A stretch of DNA of 64,000 bases, from NCBI RefSeq assembly GCF_014529535.1, contig NW_023503496.1, positions 3,376,799 to 3,440,798 of the forward strand, written 5' to 3'. Made by a program: the position numbers and the translations under genes. Position 1 is the stretch's first letter. Every line of letters starts with the position of its first letter. This document shows positions 10,501 to 20,187 of this stretch, one piece after another. The stretch is from Bradysia coprophila. Its lineage: Eukaryota > Arthropoda > Insecta > Diptera > Sciaridae. The notes under the pieces are model-generated. The model saw only the letters and a program-made list of their open reading frames with translations, searched no databases and was not told where the DNA came from.

Positions 10501-11254
10501 TACAAAAATGAAAAACTTAAAAACTTTGGGGATAAGTCTCTTGGGAACATCTTTAGTAGAGAAATTTTCAATTTTTACATAACAAATATTCACTCGTTGA
10601 ATCATTGACAAATGTGTTTTAAGGTAACTGAAAATAGTTCGACAACGATAAAAATCATTATCTTGCAACTTTTAGCGTGCGCAACAAGATGTTTAAAAAA
10701 TCAAAGGAAATAATTTTTAAGAAACTTATGGAGCGAGCTACTCGGTGAGGTGTTCAAAATTGCCTTCCGTTGGGAAGTCACAATGGACACTGCCACCAGT
10801 ACAGCCCTGGCGGCCACCCAAGATGTGGATACTTATATGCCCACAGTTGACCTATTTCTTTCTTTAATTGATTTCTTCTCTTTAATTCGGTTGACTACGA
10901 ACAAATCACACTTGTCATAGTGCTAGTGCTTGCTAGTTACAGTGTTGACATCGACCACATACGGAGTTCTAGCATGAGTGAAGCACTTTAGGGGAACTCT
11001 ATTTTTTGCAAAGCCAGCTTACAACAAATCTAAAAGTCTTTTTAGCATGAAAATGTATGTCTTATTGTCTTAGCCATGAGTCATGACCAGCAATTAACTC
11101 TTCTAGCAATCTATAAGCTGATAAAAATTAACTTAGTCATCAATTTTGGCTTTTTCTAAACGAAAGCGATGAAAACAACTTAGCGTCATATATATGCGAA
11201 AATATGTAGTACAACTTTATTCAAAGTAGTATAATTTTCCACCGAAATTCAAAT
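10501..11254. other. Interior between the two AGGTCA arrays
   Basis: About 750 bp of AT-rich sequence with no long frame. A 45-codon open piece starting at an ATG near 10782 (begins MDTATSTALAATQDVDTYM) is the only suggestive fragment, and I do not recognise it. It could be the degenerate interior of a DNA transposon bounded by the two arrays. Confidence 0.3.
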
Positions 11255-11385
11255 TCAGGTCATCAAGTCGTATCAGTTCATATCAGGTCATGACCTGAAA
11301 AGTCAGGTCAGATCAGGTCAAAGTCAATTTTCTTATCAGGTCAACCTGATCTGACCTGTCGTAAGCCTTACAGGTCAGTGCTGTG
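11255..11385. repeat. Array of AGGTCA/TGACCT motifs, cluster 2
   Basis: Dense hexamers, including the perfect palindrome TCAGGTCATGACCTGA, then TCAGGTCAGATCAGGTCAAA and TCAGGTCAACCTGATCTGAC. Confidence 0.7.
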
Positions 11386-11950
11386 TAGCGCAAAAGGTAA
11401 ATGGACCGCCCTGCTTCTGATGCACGCATGAACGTTTGGTTTTAAGCATAGCACTGCTACTAGAAAGAACATTCATTTTTCCAACGTCAAAAAGACTCCA
11501 AATTTTTAAACATGTATGCGTGTATTGCTTGTTTTTATTCACACCAAGGAATCATGACTCCTGTCTTCACGAAAGAGATGCAAGTCCTATTTTGTTGTGC
11601 ATAAGTCTCCTAATATTTCTTATCTTCATGCTAGGAGTAGAACTGGGTTGTAATATATGAGAGCACTGAGCTATTCCTATATTATTGGTTACAATGTGTT
11701 GACAATAAAAAATATTTATGAATAGCAGAGACTCGACGAGTCCAATCTCGAACGACCAGATAGCAACTCAGTCCCAAAGTACTTCCATTGTGCTCATTTT
11801 ATCCGAAATGGCTTCTGCAAATACTTTTGAACTGAGAACGGAAATCCATATCTCATCAGGCCATGGCGACGATGGCAAAGAAACAATCAAATAGGAACAT
11901 CCCGGTAGTTCTAATACTCCAATACTCTACCACCGAAGTGGTTGTTTCAA
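11386..11950. other. gene-free stretch
   Basis: No supported gene or repeat. Confidence 0.35.
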
Positions 11951-12199
11951 CCAAAGTATACAAACACTGAAGGTAATGTGGAAATCCTCAGCGGATTACA
12001 AAAGGAACCCAAGTTTCGGGTGAACTTAGGTACAGCGCCACATACGAGCATACGAGCGTAGCGACACTGTGAAAATTTAATTGAAATCATTGGAGCTACA
12101 ACGAATGATGTGAACTTGAGCTGCACTCGAATTCACCCGATACGTGAGTTCCGTGTGTTTATGCGGGCTTGAATTACCTTCAGAGGTCTAACACTTTGG
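11951..12199. repeat. Family A MITE, complete copy
   Basis: Left end CCAAAGTATACAAACACTGA then AGGTAATG. Right end AATTACCTTCAGAGGTCTAA then CACTTTGG. An internal pair of AATTCACCCGA and CGGGTGAACTT blocks adds to the fold. Non-coding. Confidence 0.75.
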
Positions 12200-12351
12200 C
12201 GTCGCCATCAGACTCGCATGTGTTAGCATATTCGATGATGAAATGTTGTTAAAAAATTTTATTTTCATTTCACTTATGATTCGCTAAATGTGAACATGCA
12301 AAAATGTATGACGCCATTTCAAAGTTCCTCCAATAACGGAATAATGGAATA

Positions 12352-12615
12352 ATGGACGGTACGACTCAGTGGTTACGTACTAGCCTTCCAACAAAATGAT
12401 CCGGGTTCGAATCTCGTGTCAGACGATTCCACATTGAATATTTCTAGCGACAAGATCGCGTTGATAGCGTCCAAAAGTTCACTCAAGTTCACTTCATAAT
12501 TTAGGTAGTTATAGTGTGTTTGGTGGCTGCAACGATGTATACAATGACGTCACCCAAATGCGATTGATTTGTGTGCATATGTCTAGCCTACATTTAGGCG
12601 ATATTAAGCACCTAA
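12352..12615 (+). mobile_element. tRNA-derived SINE, plus-strand copy
   Basis: Box A-like CTCAGTGGTTACGTAC is followed about 35 bp later by a good box B, GGGTTCGAATCT. The body has ATTCCACATTGAATATTTCT, AAAAGTTCACTCA and CTACATTTAGGCGATA. All are shared in order with the minus-strand copy at 6745-6965. Confidence 0.75.
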
Positions 12616-12902
12616 CTTTCCTCAGATATTATTTGCATACATCTAGGCATGGTGCACCTGTCATTTGCCGTTAAAGGTTATTAAATCAAGGACTTCTATA
12701 ATCTAGAAGGGACAAATAGTTAACGATTGTCTCTCAGGGAAAATACCGAAATGGCACAGCAAACAACACCAACAACATTTGACACCGGATTTAATAACAG
12801 AATTCTTACAATTTACGGGCTTAAACTAAAAACAAATGAAATAAATACACAAGGTACTACAGTGCACACCCCGTAGCTAAAGCTTAAGAAACAGCATCAG
12901 CG

Positions 12903-13922
12903 CTAATAGTAGAAATTGTAGCTAGGAAACGTCCCCTGTTTCTTCCTCAAAATCATAGCCTGTACGATTCGAGTCGACGCTGCCCGTTGTGTGTCTTCTG
13001 ATGGAAAAACCACCGGTCCAAAGTTTGATTTTACCGGCCGGAAGTAGCTTGCATAATCGCTCTTAATCGGTAAACTGCGTGCGTAAAACTTATTCGGCAC
13101 GGCTTTCGTGTGATAGTGCTTCAGTCCTGCTGTCGAATGTGGCTTGAACGGTTTAACTTTGGCAACACCGACCGCATGCGGTTTCGAACTGATGAAATCG
13201 GTGACGCGTACATTCGTGCCGTGCGGCTTGTATTTGTGTTCGGGATACAATTCGTAGCCGGATCCTGTTTTATATGTGTTTTCGTACTGGTTCACTTCAG
13301 CTTCGGATATTTTATATTCTTCGATTGGTTTGACATGTTGGCCATGTTTCTGTTTGGAGAGGTCCGGTGCCTTGACGATTGTGATCGTAGGCTTTCGCAC
13401 GCTCGGTTCGAAATCCTCCTCGTATTCGCCTTTCAGATAGGGTTCTGGTGACGCTTTTTTACTGTAACCACCTTCGAAATCCGGTGAATAACCGGAATAC
13501 TTTTCGTGCGAATAATCGTAGGGTTTAATTTCGATCAACGACGGAATCGACTTTTGTGACTTGTTCAAATCGATCAGCGGTTTCTTCTTCGCAAAGTCAG
13601 AGCTCAGCAAAATGTGTTCTTGGTCCTTGCTGTAATGGTTGATTTTCGATTGCGAAGACGTGTCATCGTCTCCACTGTATTCACTTTTGTGACCGTGCGG
13701 CGATTCGGTTATCGGATGCACGTTCGGTCCGTGCGTTTTTACAACGGCCTTGAATCCATTTTTTGCGTCGGCAGTGTAGTCGACCGATCGAATCGATCCA
13801 TCTGGTTCTAAGACGCTGTAGTGGCCCTTCACGACACCGTCATCTCGCGATTCCCATTGGGATTTTACGTCGCCCGTGTGGAGATCTTTTACGCCGTAAC
13901 TGAATGCATATGCTGGATGGTT
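12903..13922 (-). CDS. RR-2 cuticular protein, last exon
   Basis: Structural cuticle protein that binds chitin. The exon opens after a good 3' splice site (TTTCCATTTCAG just above 13922) with 339 codons to TAG at 12903. Its first 65 residues match the RR-2 extended Rebers-Riddiford consensus: [12 protein letters not shown], then [33 protein letters not shown] and NGFKAVV. The remaining 270 residues are low-complexity, rich in K, S, P, Y and H, with no second domain. This is longer than the usual 150-250 residue RR-2 proteins. The upstream exon with the signal peptide should lie above 13925 on the minus strand, and I could not find it. The splice start and RR-2 assignment are firm; the identity of the ortholog is not. 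Confidence 0.9.
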   Translation of the reverse strand, partial: NHPAYAFSYGVKDLHTGDVKSQWESRDDGVVKGHYSVLEPDGSIRSVDYTADAKNGFKAVVKTHGPNVHPITESPHGHKSEYSGDDDTSSQSKINHYSKDQEHILLSSDFAKKKPLIDLNKSQKSIPSLIEIKPYDYSHEKYSGYSPDFEGGYSKKASPEPYLKGEYEEDFEPSVRKPTITIVKAPDLSKQKHGQHVKPIEEYKISEAEVNQYENTYKTGSGYELYPEHKYKPHGTNVRVTDFISSKPHAVGVAKVKPFKPHSTAGLKHYHTKAVPNKFYARSLPIKSDYASYFRPVKSNFGPVVFPSEDTQRAASTRIVQAMILRKKQGTFPSYNFYY

Positions 13923-14097
13923 CTGAAATGGAAATGGTTTTTTTTAGTTAATTTGAACTCTGCGTGTATCGACTCCTACTGATTCGTTTCGCATTCAAGC
14001 AACATAAATTAAGACTAATTCGCTTTTGTTGCGTCATGTGGTTTAGGGTGGGCCACACAATTTTCAAAGATAAACTTAGGGACTTGGAACCAATTTA

Positions 14098-14315
14098 TTA
14101 AGCTTTCAAGGGCTTTAGGAAGCTTTCAAAAGCTTTAGTAAGCTTCGAAAGCTTTAGTAAGCTTTCAATAGCTTTATGAAGCTTTCAAGAGCTTTAGGAA
14201 GCTTTCAAAAGCTTTAGTAAGCTTCGAAAGCTTTAGTAAGCTTTCAATAGCTTTATGAAGCTTTCAAGAGCTTTAGGAAGCATTCAATACCTTTAGGAAG
14301 CTTTCAAAAGCTTTG
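14098..14315. repeat. Tandem AAGCTTTC repeats
   Basis: About ten degenerate copies of a 22-23 bp unit, such as AAGCTTTCAAGAGCTTTAGG. Each contains AAGCTT and AGCTTT inverted motifs, so the array can fold on itself. It begins about 175 bp from the splice acceptor of the cuticle gene, inside its predicted intron. Confidence 0.9.
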
Positions 14316-14735
14316 GGCTTTTTTAGACGAAAAACTATGATGCAAATCAAAAGGTATGTTGAACATTATGTCATTGCTAATATTGAATACGAAGCAGTTG
14401 AATCTAAGTGCCTAAACACATCAGTAGTTGCAAAATCTTCAGCTGGTCACAAAGAATACGGAATCCAAGTTTTGGATGAGTTTGTGTGCAGCGTCACATT
14501 TCCTTTTGTGTAGCGCTAACGGTTTCTACAGAATGGATGGAATGTGATGAATATGACAGCTTGAATGTTGGAAAAGTATTTCCAAACTGCGAAAATTCTT
14601 TTCAAATCGTTACTGCAGCAATTAATGTGAACTTACGCTACACTCGATTTTATCCAAAACTTAGCCGTTTTTGCTGAGTTGTATTACCTGCAGTTTATAT
14701 CCCTTGGGTTGTATCGATCTAATCATTAGGTCAAG
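14316..14735. other. gene-free stretch
   Basis: No supported gene. It probably belongs to the cuticle gene's upstream intron, but no signal-peptide exon was recognised on the minus strand. Confidence 0.3.
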
Positions 14736-14860
14736 ACACACGAGTATTTTTAGCTGACGGGATTGACAATTTTGGTGAGTTGTCAGATATTCACCACAAG
14801 GTAAACAATGGAAAACGTAGCAAAATTGTCGATCCCATCAACGTAAAATTGCTCGTGTGT
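14736..14860. repeat. Hairpin MITE
   Basis: The left arm ACACACGAGTATTTTTAGCT continues into GACGGGATTGACAATTTTG. The right arm is CAAAATTGTCGATCCCATCA followed by ACGTAAAATTGCTCGTGTGT. Imperfect arms of about 40 bp. Confidence 0.75.
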
Positions 14861-15743
14861 ATTCGTCCTTCAAGGGCGGTCCTTTATTTTGCACAATAAC
14901 GTCAGTCTCCTAGAAAAGTGTGAATCACAACAAGTTGAATTTTTTCACGGCCACCCTAATGTGCCAGTGCATGTAGATATTTATAATAACTAAAATCAAC
15001 ATCAAACGCTGAATGCATAATTTGCGAATGAAAATGAAAATGTTATTTGATTGTAAAATTGTATGCACACGAAAAATTGGAAGAATAAATTTTCGAATTA
15101 AATGGCGCTATAAAATTCGAAAAATTGAATGCAGCCTGACTGTTGTTTTGATTAAATTACAATATAATGGCATTGCGCTGAGCGATAGATCAATTTTCGA
15201 TTTTTATTTTTCTCGTTCGTTTGATTTTATATTTTTATTTTCCTCCTTTCAGCTCCAATGCATAAAGTAGTTCACGTTGTTTTTGGTATATGGACAACTC
15301 GTTTATTGAATAACGATTAAGATTATAAAATTTATTACAGAAATTGACTCCTTCGCGAGGTATAATATTAATAATCGAGACATTCATTTCAATTTATTTG
15401 TTTCAAATTTATTGGATGGCTTCAATTATTATTGCGAAATGTGTGCAATGTTTACGAGTAAACTATTTACTTAGAAACGCTCCCTAAATCGTTTTATTTT
15501 TTGGTGCGAAACTGAGTTTCATTGCAAGTAAGAGAGGCACACAGAGAAAATTTTGCAATATTTATATCGAGAACAGAGAAGAAACGCTACGTGTGCTAAG
15601 CCGAAAGCAAAGAAAGAACAGCATCTGTGTAGATTTACCATAAATGAACTATACCGAGAACCTGCGTGCATATCGGTCAGTCATCAGGCTACTGTTTGAA
15701 ACCTATACCATATTATTCGACTACCTACACAGAACCACCTGTT
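14861..15743. other. gene-free stretch
   Basis: AT-rich with no convincing exon or repeat. Confidence 0.35.
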
Positions 15744-15999
15744 CCAAGGTTCTGAAAGAACAGGTTAAGACACCCACGAGGGCGGCTGACACACAAATTT
15801 TGACAAATAGATGCTATTTATTGAACATACTCATTACAGATTGTTTGAAATGTCAACTTGAAGAAAAAAAATAGTTTTTATCAGGTTGACAATCTGTATT
15901 GAGTATGTTCAATAAATTGCATCTATTTGTCAAAATTTGTGTGTCACCGCCTTCGTGATCAACTCAGATGTGTCTTAACCTGTTCTTCCAGAACCTTGG
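15744..15999. repeat. MITE, family C, complete copy
   Basis: The termini CCAAGGTTCTGAAAGAACAG and CTGTTCTTCCAGAACCTTGG are inverted, followed inward by GGTTAAGACAC, a GGCGG block and GACACACAAATTTTGACAAA on the left with the complement on the right. The arms are about 120 bp long, so the whole element is a near-palindrome. Confidence 0.85.
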
Positions 16000-16171
16000 T
16001 TTGTTCTGGTACGAATCAGGCGGACGAAGTTTACGAAAAATCATTGTACCAAACATATTTCGAAAGTTATGAAATGCGTTCACTTCTGCAATATTTTATA
16101 TGCAAATGATGACATTGTCCATGTCCACCCGGTTCATTTAGTCTTTCCCCTCAATTTAAGCAGTCTATGAA

Positions 16172-16243
16172 ACAGCTCAATAACGTAATGGTTAAACTGG
16201 TTAACTCATTTGCTTTCCGCTACAAGTTTGAGTTGCCAGTGCG
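16172..16243 (+). repeat. Weak tRNA-like segment
   Basis: TAATGGTTAAACTGGTTAAC resembles a box A region, and AAGTTTGAGTTGCC about 25 bp further resembles a decayed box B. I read it as an old SINE or tRNA fragment, not a working tRNA. Confidence 0.3.
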
Positions 16244-16450
16244 AAGGTGCGATTGTCAGACGTGTATACCAAAACACAGCTGATTGAATCGATTCAAAGA
16301 TCTGATGTAGTTGTGTTGGAACTGTCACACAAAATTTCATACAAAATTAAAGATTAAAATTGTAGCGTTTCCGCTGAAACGCAATTTTTTAAGATTACCG
16401 CCGACTTTTTCTTTCTGCTGGATGATCATCTTTAAAAGTCACATCACGCC

Positions 16451-16535
16451 GAACGACTGTTCAGTCGGTGGTTCACATCGTTGAACAATTGCTTCATACT
16501 CAAGTGTCGGGTTCGAATCTCACTTGGGCGCGTAC
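16451..16535 (+). repeat. tRNA-like SINE head
   Basis: GTTCAGTCGGTGGTTCACAT (box A-like) is followed by a clear box B, GTCGGGTTCGAATCTCACT. No tRNA cloverleaf with paired acceptor ends is visible, so this is likely a SINE remnant of a different family from the 12.35 kb element. Confidence 0.5.
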
Positions 16536-16588
16536 AACAAAAATTTTCCAAATTTCAATTTCATTTCTCATACATTGCATTCTTCATA

Positions 16589-16644
16589 TACAGTGTTTTC
16601 AGAGAGAGATTTTGGACCAGTTTAATATAACTTACCTTGAGGTA
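16589..16644 (-). repeat. Short TA-flanked repeat, copy 1
   Basis: TACAGTGTTTTCAGAGAGAG ... AACTTACCTTGAGGTA. The same element lies in opposite orientation at 20126-20187. The pair brackets the Penelope-like insertion and the YqaJ-like fragment. Confidence 0.7.
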
Positions 16645-16832
16645 TGTTGAGCGGTAAAAATTTGAATTTTTGGTGTGTTGAATTTTCGTGTAAAAATAAT
16701 TTTGATTTTTGATTATCATTGAAACGAGAGGAGAAAACGTAAACAAATATGTATGGCGAGCATGCGAGGATTTTCATTGTGGTGTTATTCGACTTATTTT
16801 CGTCGTTTTTACGTCTTATTTTTGGGATTTTT

Positions 16833-16844
16833 AAGTTTACTTTG
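16833..16844 (+). repeat. Target-site duplication, left
   Basis: AAGTTTACTTTG directly precedes the first base of the Penelope-like element. An identical 12-mer follows it at 18784-18795. Confidence 0.7.
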
Positions 16845-18783
16845 ACATGAAAGCCAGACCGGTGGCCTCAAACACGAACGCTCCGACTGAAGCCATATCG
16901 AAGAAGCTGTCAAAGATATTTAATGCAATGCCACCACCACCTGGTAAGTCGGTTAAGAATGGCACTGACTTTGCGAATCAAGTTTGTGGTGAAAAAGTCA
17001 ATAAGAACGAAGAGATGGGTTCATATGATGTGACGTCACTGTATCCTAGTGTCCCTATCGATTTTACATTGCGCTTACTGATGGGATGGTTGATTTTGAA
17101 TGGCACTAACCAACCATTAGCATTAGCGTATGTGGAACTGGCCCAATTATGCATGAAACAAAACGTGTTCCAGTTTAGAGGAAAATTCTTTTTCCAGTTT
17201 GAAGGAGCATGCATCGGGAGTGCTCTGTCAAGCTTTTTCGCTGAAATGTTCATGTGTCACTTCGAAATGAGTATTGAGAAACACCCTTTGTTTCCTAGAT
17301 TCTATCGCCGGTACATGGATGACATTTTCGTAATCCAGAATCAAAGAATGTTTGATAGAGTGAAAGCGATATTTGAAGAAAGGATGGATGAGATAAAGAA
17401 GGGAGCCATCAGGTTCACGATTGAAAGGCAGAACGGTGGAAAAATAGCTTTCTTGAATACCCAATGCGAAGTGGTCAATGGTCAAATTGAAATCGATGTA
17501 TACCGGAAACCGACACACACAATGCGATTAATAACGAGTGATTCCTTCCACGATATGAAACACAAGATGGCTGCTTACCATGCGATGTCACATTTTATGC
17601 ATAGCCTGCCGTTGTCTGAAGAGAAGATCAGGGTTGAAACTGAGAAAATCGTCGAAATTGGTGAGACCAATGGTTTCAGCAGGTCGGCCATCATGGACGT
17701 CGTAAATAGGCACCGCAAAAAGAAACAGCTGAGAGACATCTCGACGCTTTACAATGACCCACCGGAAGAACCACTCAAGAGAATTGCCATTAGGTATTTC
17801 CCGGAAATTACTAGACTGCTGAAACCGTTATATCGCAAAGTAAATCTGGAACTCGTGCACAGAAATGATGGATCGTTAATGAACATGCTTGGATCGATAA
17901 AAGACCCCCCTCTTGAATTACACAAATCTGGAGTGTACCGCATCTCATGTTTCCACTGTGGGCGTGCGTATTATGGAATGACAATTCGCAAACTTTTCGT
18001 CCGTTTCAACGAACATGTGAAATCGGCCAATTGGAAGAACAAAACAGCGGTTGGCAAACACATTTTCACTTCAAAGCATGAAATCAACATTAGTGAACTC
18101 GAACTTATTAAACCGGTGAAGCAAATGTGGAAAGTTGAATTCTGGGAAGCGATACACATTCATAAACATAAACACGAGAATTTACTCAATGTTGACGATG
18201 GCAATGTAACGTCACCACTTCTCAATGTGTTCCGCCTGGAGAGAAGAATTGACAAAAATATCATTGATCTCACAGACGATACGAATGATGAGATTGTGGA
18301 CGCAAGTGAGATTGATGAGAGTTTAGAATCAGTTTTTTATGATTGTGAATGAGAGATATAACGAAACGCATTGTTGCGCTTTAGGTCATTTGAATGTAGG
18401 AGGTTTTACTGTACACACACTGGAATGTGTACATGTTTGCAAATAGATGTGATAACAGATGTGATTCTTATGATATGCAGATATGTAGAACTTTTCTTCC
18501 TAGCTTTATATGTAACATGTAGTTTGTTTTTTACGTAATCTTTAGACGTTGATTGTACTTGTATTTGAATTATTGTTGTACGTTATGACTCCGTATAAGT
18601 ATGATCTAAAATGTAATTTTTGATTTATGATGTAAATTTTGTCTTTAGTCGAGACGAAGCCTTGATAATGATTGCGTGGCAATCGAAACTAGTAGGCAAA
18701 AGTCACAATTGGCATAATTTAAAATAAATAAAGCGAGTATTTGAATCGACACCAAACGCATTTTTTAGTTTGTTTTCACGTAA
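16845..18783 (+). mobile_element. 5'-truncated Penelope-like retroelement
   Basis: A 1.94 kb insertion bounded by the 12 bp duplication AAGTTTACTTTG. It holds the 3' two-thirds of a Penelope open frame plus a 3' untranslated tail of about 430 bp with an AATAAA at 18724. The left boundary falls within the coding region, as expected when reverse transcription stops early. Confidence 0.75.
16847..18352 (+). CDS. Penelope-type reverse transcriptase with GIY-YIG endonuclease (N-terminally truncated)
   Basis: Retroelement enzyme that copies its RNA at a nicked target. In the 501 residues: RPVASNTNAPTE (4-15) matches the conserved block before the catalytic core; SYDVTSLYPSVP (59-70) is RT motif A with the first catalytic aspartate; GACIGSALSSFFAEMFM (120-136) is motif B; YMDD (156-159) is motif C; KPTHT (221-225) follows. 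The GIY-YIG nuclease spans about 361-450: SGVYRISCFHC, then AYYGMT with the expected Arg at about 386, preserving the Cys-x2-Cys between GVY and YYG. Family members are typically about 750-850 residues, so the N-terminal RT part is missing. A stop lies a few codons before the ATG, which is probably just an internal codon at the truncation point. The remaining frame has no stop or frameshift, suggesting recent insertion. Confidence 0.93.
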   Translation: MKARPVASNTNAPTEAISKKLSKIFNAMPPPPGKSVKNGTDFANQVCGEKVNKNEEMGSYDVTSLYPSVPIDFTLRLLMGWLILNGTNQPLALAYVELAQLCMKQNVFQFRGKFFFQFEGACIGSALSSFFAEMFMCHFEMSIEKHPLFPRFYRRYMDDIFVIQNQRMFDRVKAIFEERMDEIKKGAIRFTIERQNGGKIAFLNTQCEVVNGQIEIDVYRKPTHTMRLITSDSFHDMKHKMAAYHAMSHFMHSLPLSEEKIRVETEKIVEIGETNGFSRSAIMDVVNRHRKKKQLRDISTLYNDPPEEPLKRIAIRYFPEITRLLKPLYRKVNLELVHRNDGSLMNMLGSIKDPPLELHKSGVYRISCFHCGRAYYGMTIRKLFVRFNEHVKSANWKNKTAVGKHIFTSKHEINISELELIKPVKQMWKVEFWEAIHIHKHKHENLLNVDDGNVTSPLLNVFRLERRIDKNIIDLTDDTNDEIVDASEIDESLESVFYDCE

Positions 18784-18795
18784 AAGTTTACTTTG
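18784..18795 (+). repeat. Target-site duplication, right
   Basis: AAGTTTACTTTG, identical to 16833-16844. Confidence 0.7.
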
Positions 18796-18880
18796 TACTC
18801 TATAAAGGTAAAAATATCTTAATATTCATTATTTGAGTGGTGTGAAATATTGTTCGCAGCAGTGTTGATACTGTAAAAGG

Positions 18881-19216
18881 ATGGACATCGAAATATTGAC
18901 AAGATACAATGAGAAAGTAGAGATGCATTATGGCGGTGTAGATCCGTACATGTTGGTTGATACCAAAGATACATTACCCGATAACATTCAATTCTATGAT
19001 ATACAGAATTATTGTATCGGGAGACAGCTCATTCACGAAGGAATTGTTTAGAACCTATAAAACTTTGGGGCATATAAACTTTACGAGAGTGGCTGGGTCC
19101 AATCGGTAATGACGAAAAATGTTGCGACTGGCAAAGTTTCCGTGGCATTGGTAATTTATATTGAGGAAGGGTTATGTATTTACGTGTCAAATAGAAACAA
19201 ATGTGCGTGTTTCTAA
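18881..19216 (+). pseudogene. YqaJ/SWIM-type mobile-element protein, N-terminal fragment
   Basis: One reading frame runs from ATG at 18881 to TAA at 19214 but is interrupted by TAG at 19049 and TAA at 19058. The residues LPDNIQFYDIQNYCIG and, after the stops, AYKLYESGWVQSV follow the order 'LP-x-DI-x-NYL ... KSLEAY-x-F-x-GWV' that I know from the N-terminal part of arthropod and cnidarian proteins with SWIM and YqaJ nuclease domains. Those downstream domains are absent here. It begins 85 bp after the Penelope insertion. I see the frame and stops directly; the family assignment is from memory and moderate. Confidence 0.4.
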
Positions 19217-19883
19217 ATTCGGTAAAACAGTTTCCGTCTCAATGTAGCTTTTATCAGCTATTTCATTTGATGTTTCGACCGCGATGTCAGTTTCAATCAA
19301 ACTTGGATCATCCACTTCATTGGACGTTTCGATTTGAATGCCTTCATCTAGATATTCTTCATCCAGATATTGTTCCTCATATCCCAAACGTAGAGTTGGG
19401 ACCCAGTCCGGCTTATCAACATCTGTGTATTTTTAAGCTTTTCCGACAAACACAATTAGAATATTTAGAACAAACGATCTAAGCTCACATTGATCACAAT
19501 TAACTACCCGAAATAAAATGCAAGTCGCACACCCTGGCGTATTGGAATTGGCTAGCAAAAAAAATCAGAACGATTTATCGCACGAATCCATGCCTTTTGC
19601 CTAGCTTGCGTCAACGCCAAGACTTCGCGTTACGATTATTTAACATTGGAAACGCAGAAAATTTCCTTCCTTCACTGTATCCTTTCAAGGTTCAACCAAT
19701 AATTACCCAATTACACAACAGGCATCGTAAATTACTGAAAGAATAATTAAACAAACTCTTAACATTCACCGGTTGAGTTTAGATTGATCTCCTTTGTTTA
19801 TATTTATGTTGCCATCGATATTTTGCACCATCAGGTTTAAATATTGAGAAAAACCTTTGAATAAATAATTAATTACCTTTTAC
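19217..19883. other. gene-free stretch
   Basis: No convincing gene. A minus-strand frame at 19187-19387 encodes an acidic peptide with two IETSNE motifs, but it overlaps the YqaJ-like fragment and has no flanking exon signals. Confidence 0.35.
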
Positions 19884-20011
19884 TACAGTGAACGACATCT
19901 CAAATGTCTCACTGTCAAATTTTTCTGAGAATTTTATTGTGTCATTGCAAATTCAGAATGACATTCTCTGAAAAAAATGACAGTGAGACATTTGAGATGT
20001 CGTTCACTGTA
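19884..20011. repeat. MITE with TACAGTGAACG ends
   Basis: The left end TACAGTGAACGACATCTCAA and right end TTGAGATGTCGTTCACTGTA are perfect complements over at least 33 bp (to the TGACAG/CTGTCA block). The outer TA is the expected target duplication and CAGTG is a mariner-like terminus. Confidence 0.9.
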
Positions 20012-20125
20012 CTTGTATGAAGAAGAAAAAACAAATAACATGTGAAAAACAAAACTCAAACTTATTTTGAGTAAATATTTTTCCACGCAAATTCAAATAT
20101 TCGGACCACTTTATTTTGACATCTA

Positions 20126-20187
20126 TACCTCAAGGTAAGTTAAATTTAACTTGTCTTCTCTCATTTTTCCTCTCTGAAAACACTGTA
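20126..20187 (+). repeat. Short TA-flanked repeat, copy 2
   Basis: TACCTCAAGGTAAGTTAAAT ... CTCTGAAAACACTGTA, the inverse of 16589-16644. Confidence 0.7.

Noticed and set aside
19187..19387. Acidic minus-strand peptide with repeated IETSNE
   Set aside because: It overlaps the YqaJ-like fragment, has no recognisable family and is short enough to be chance.
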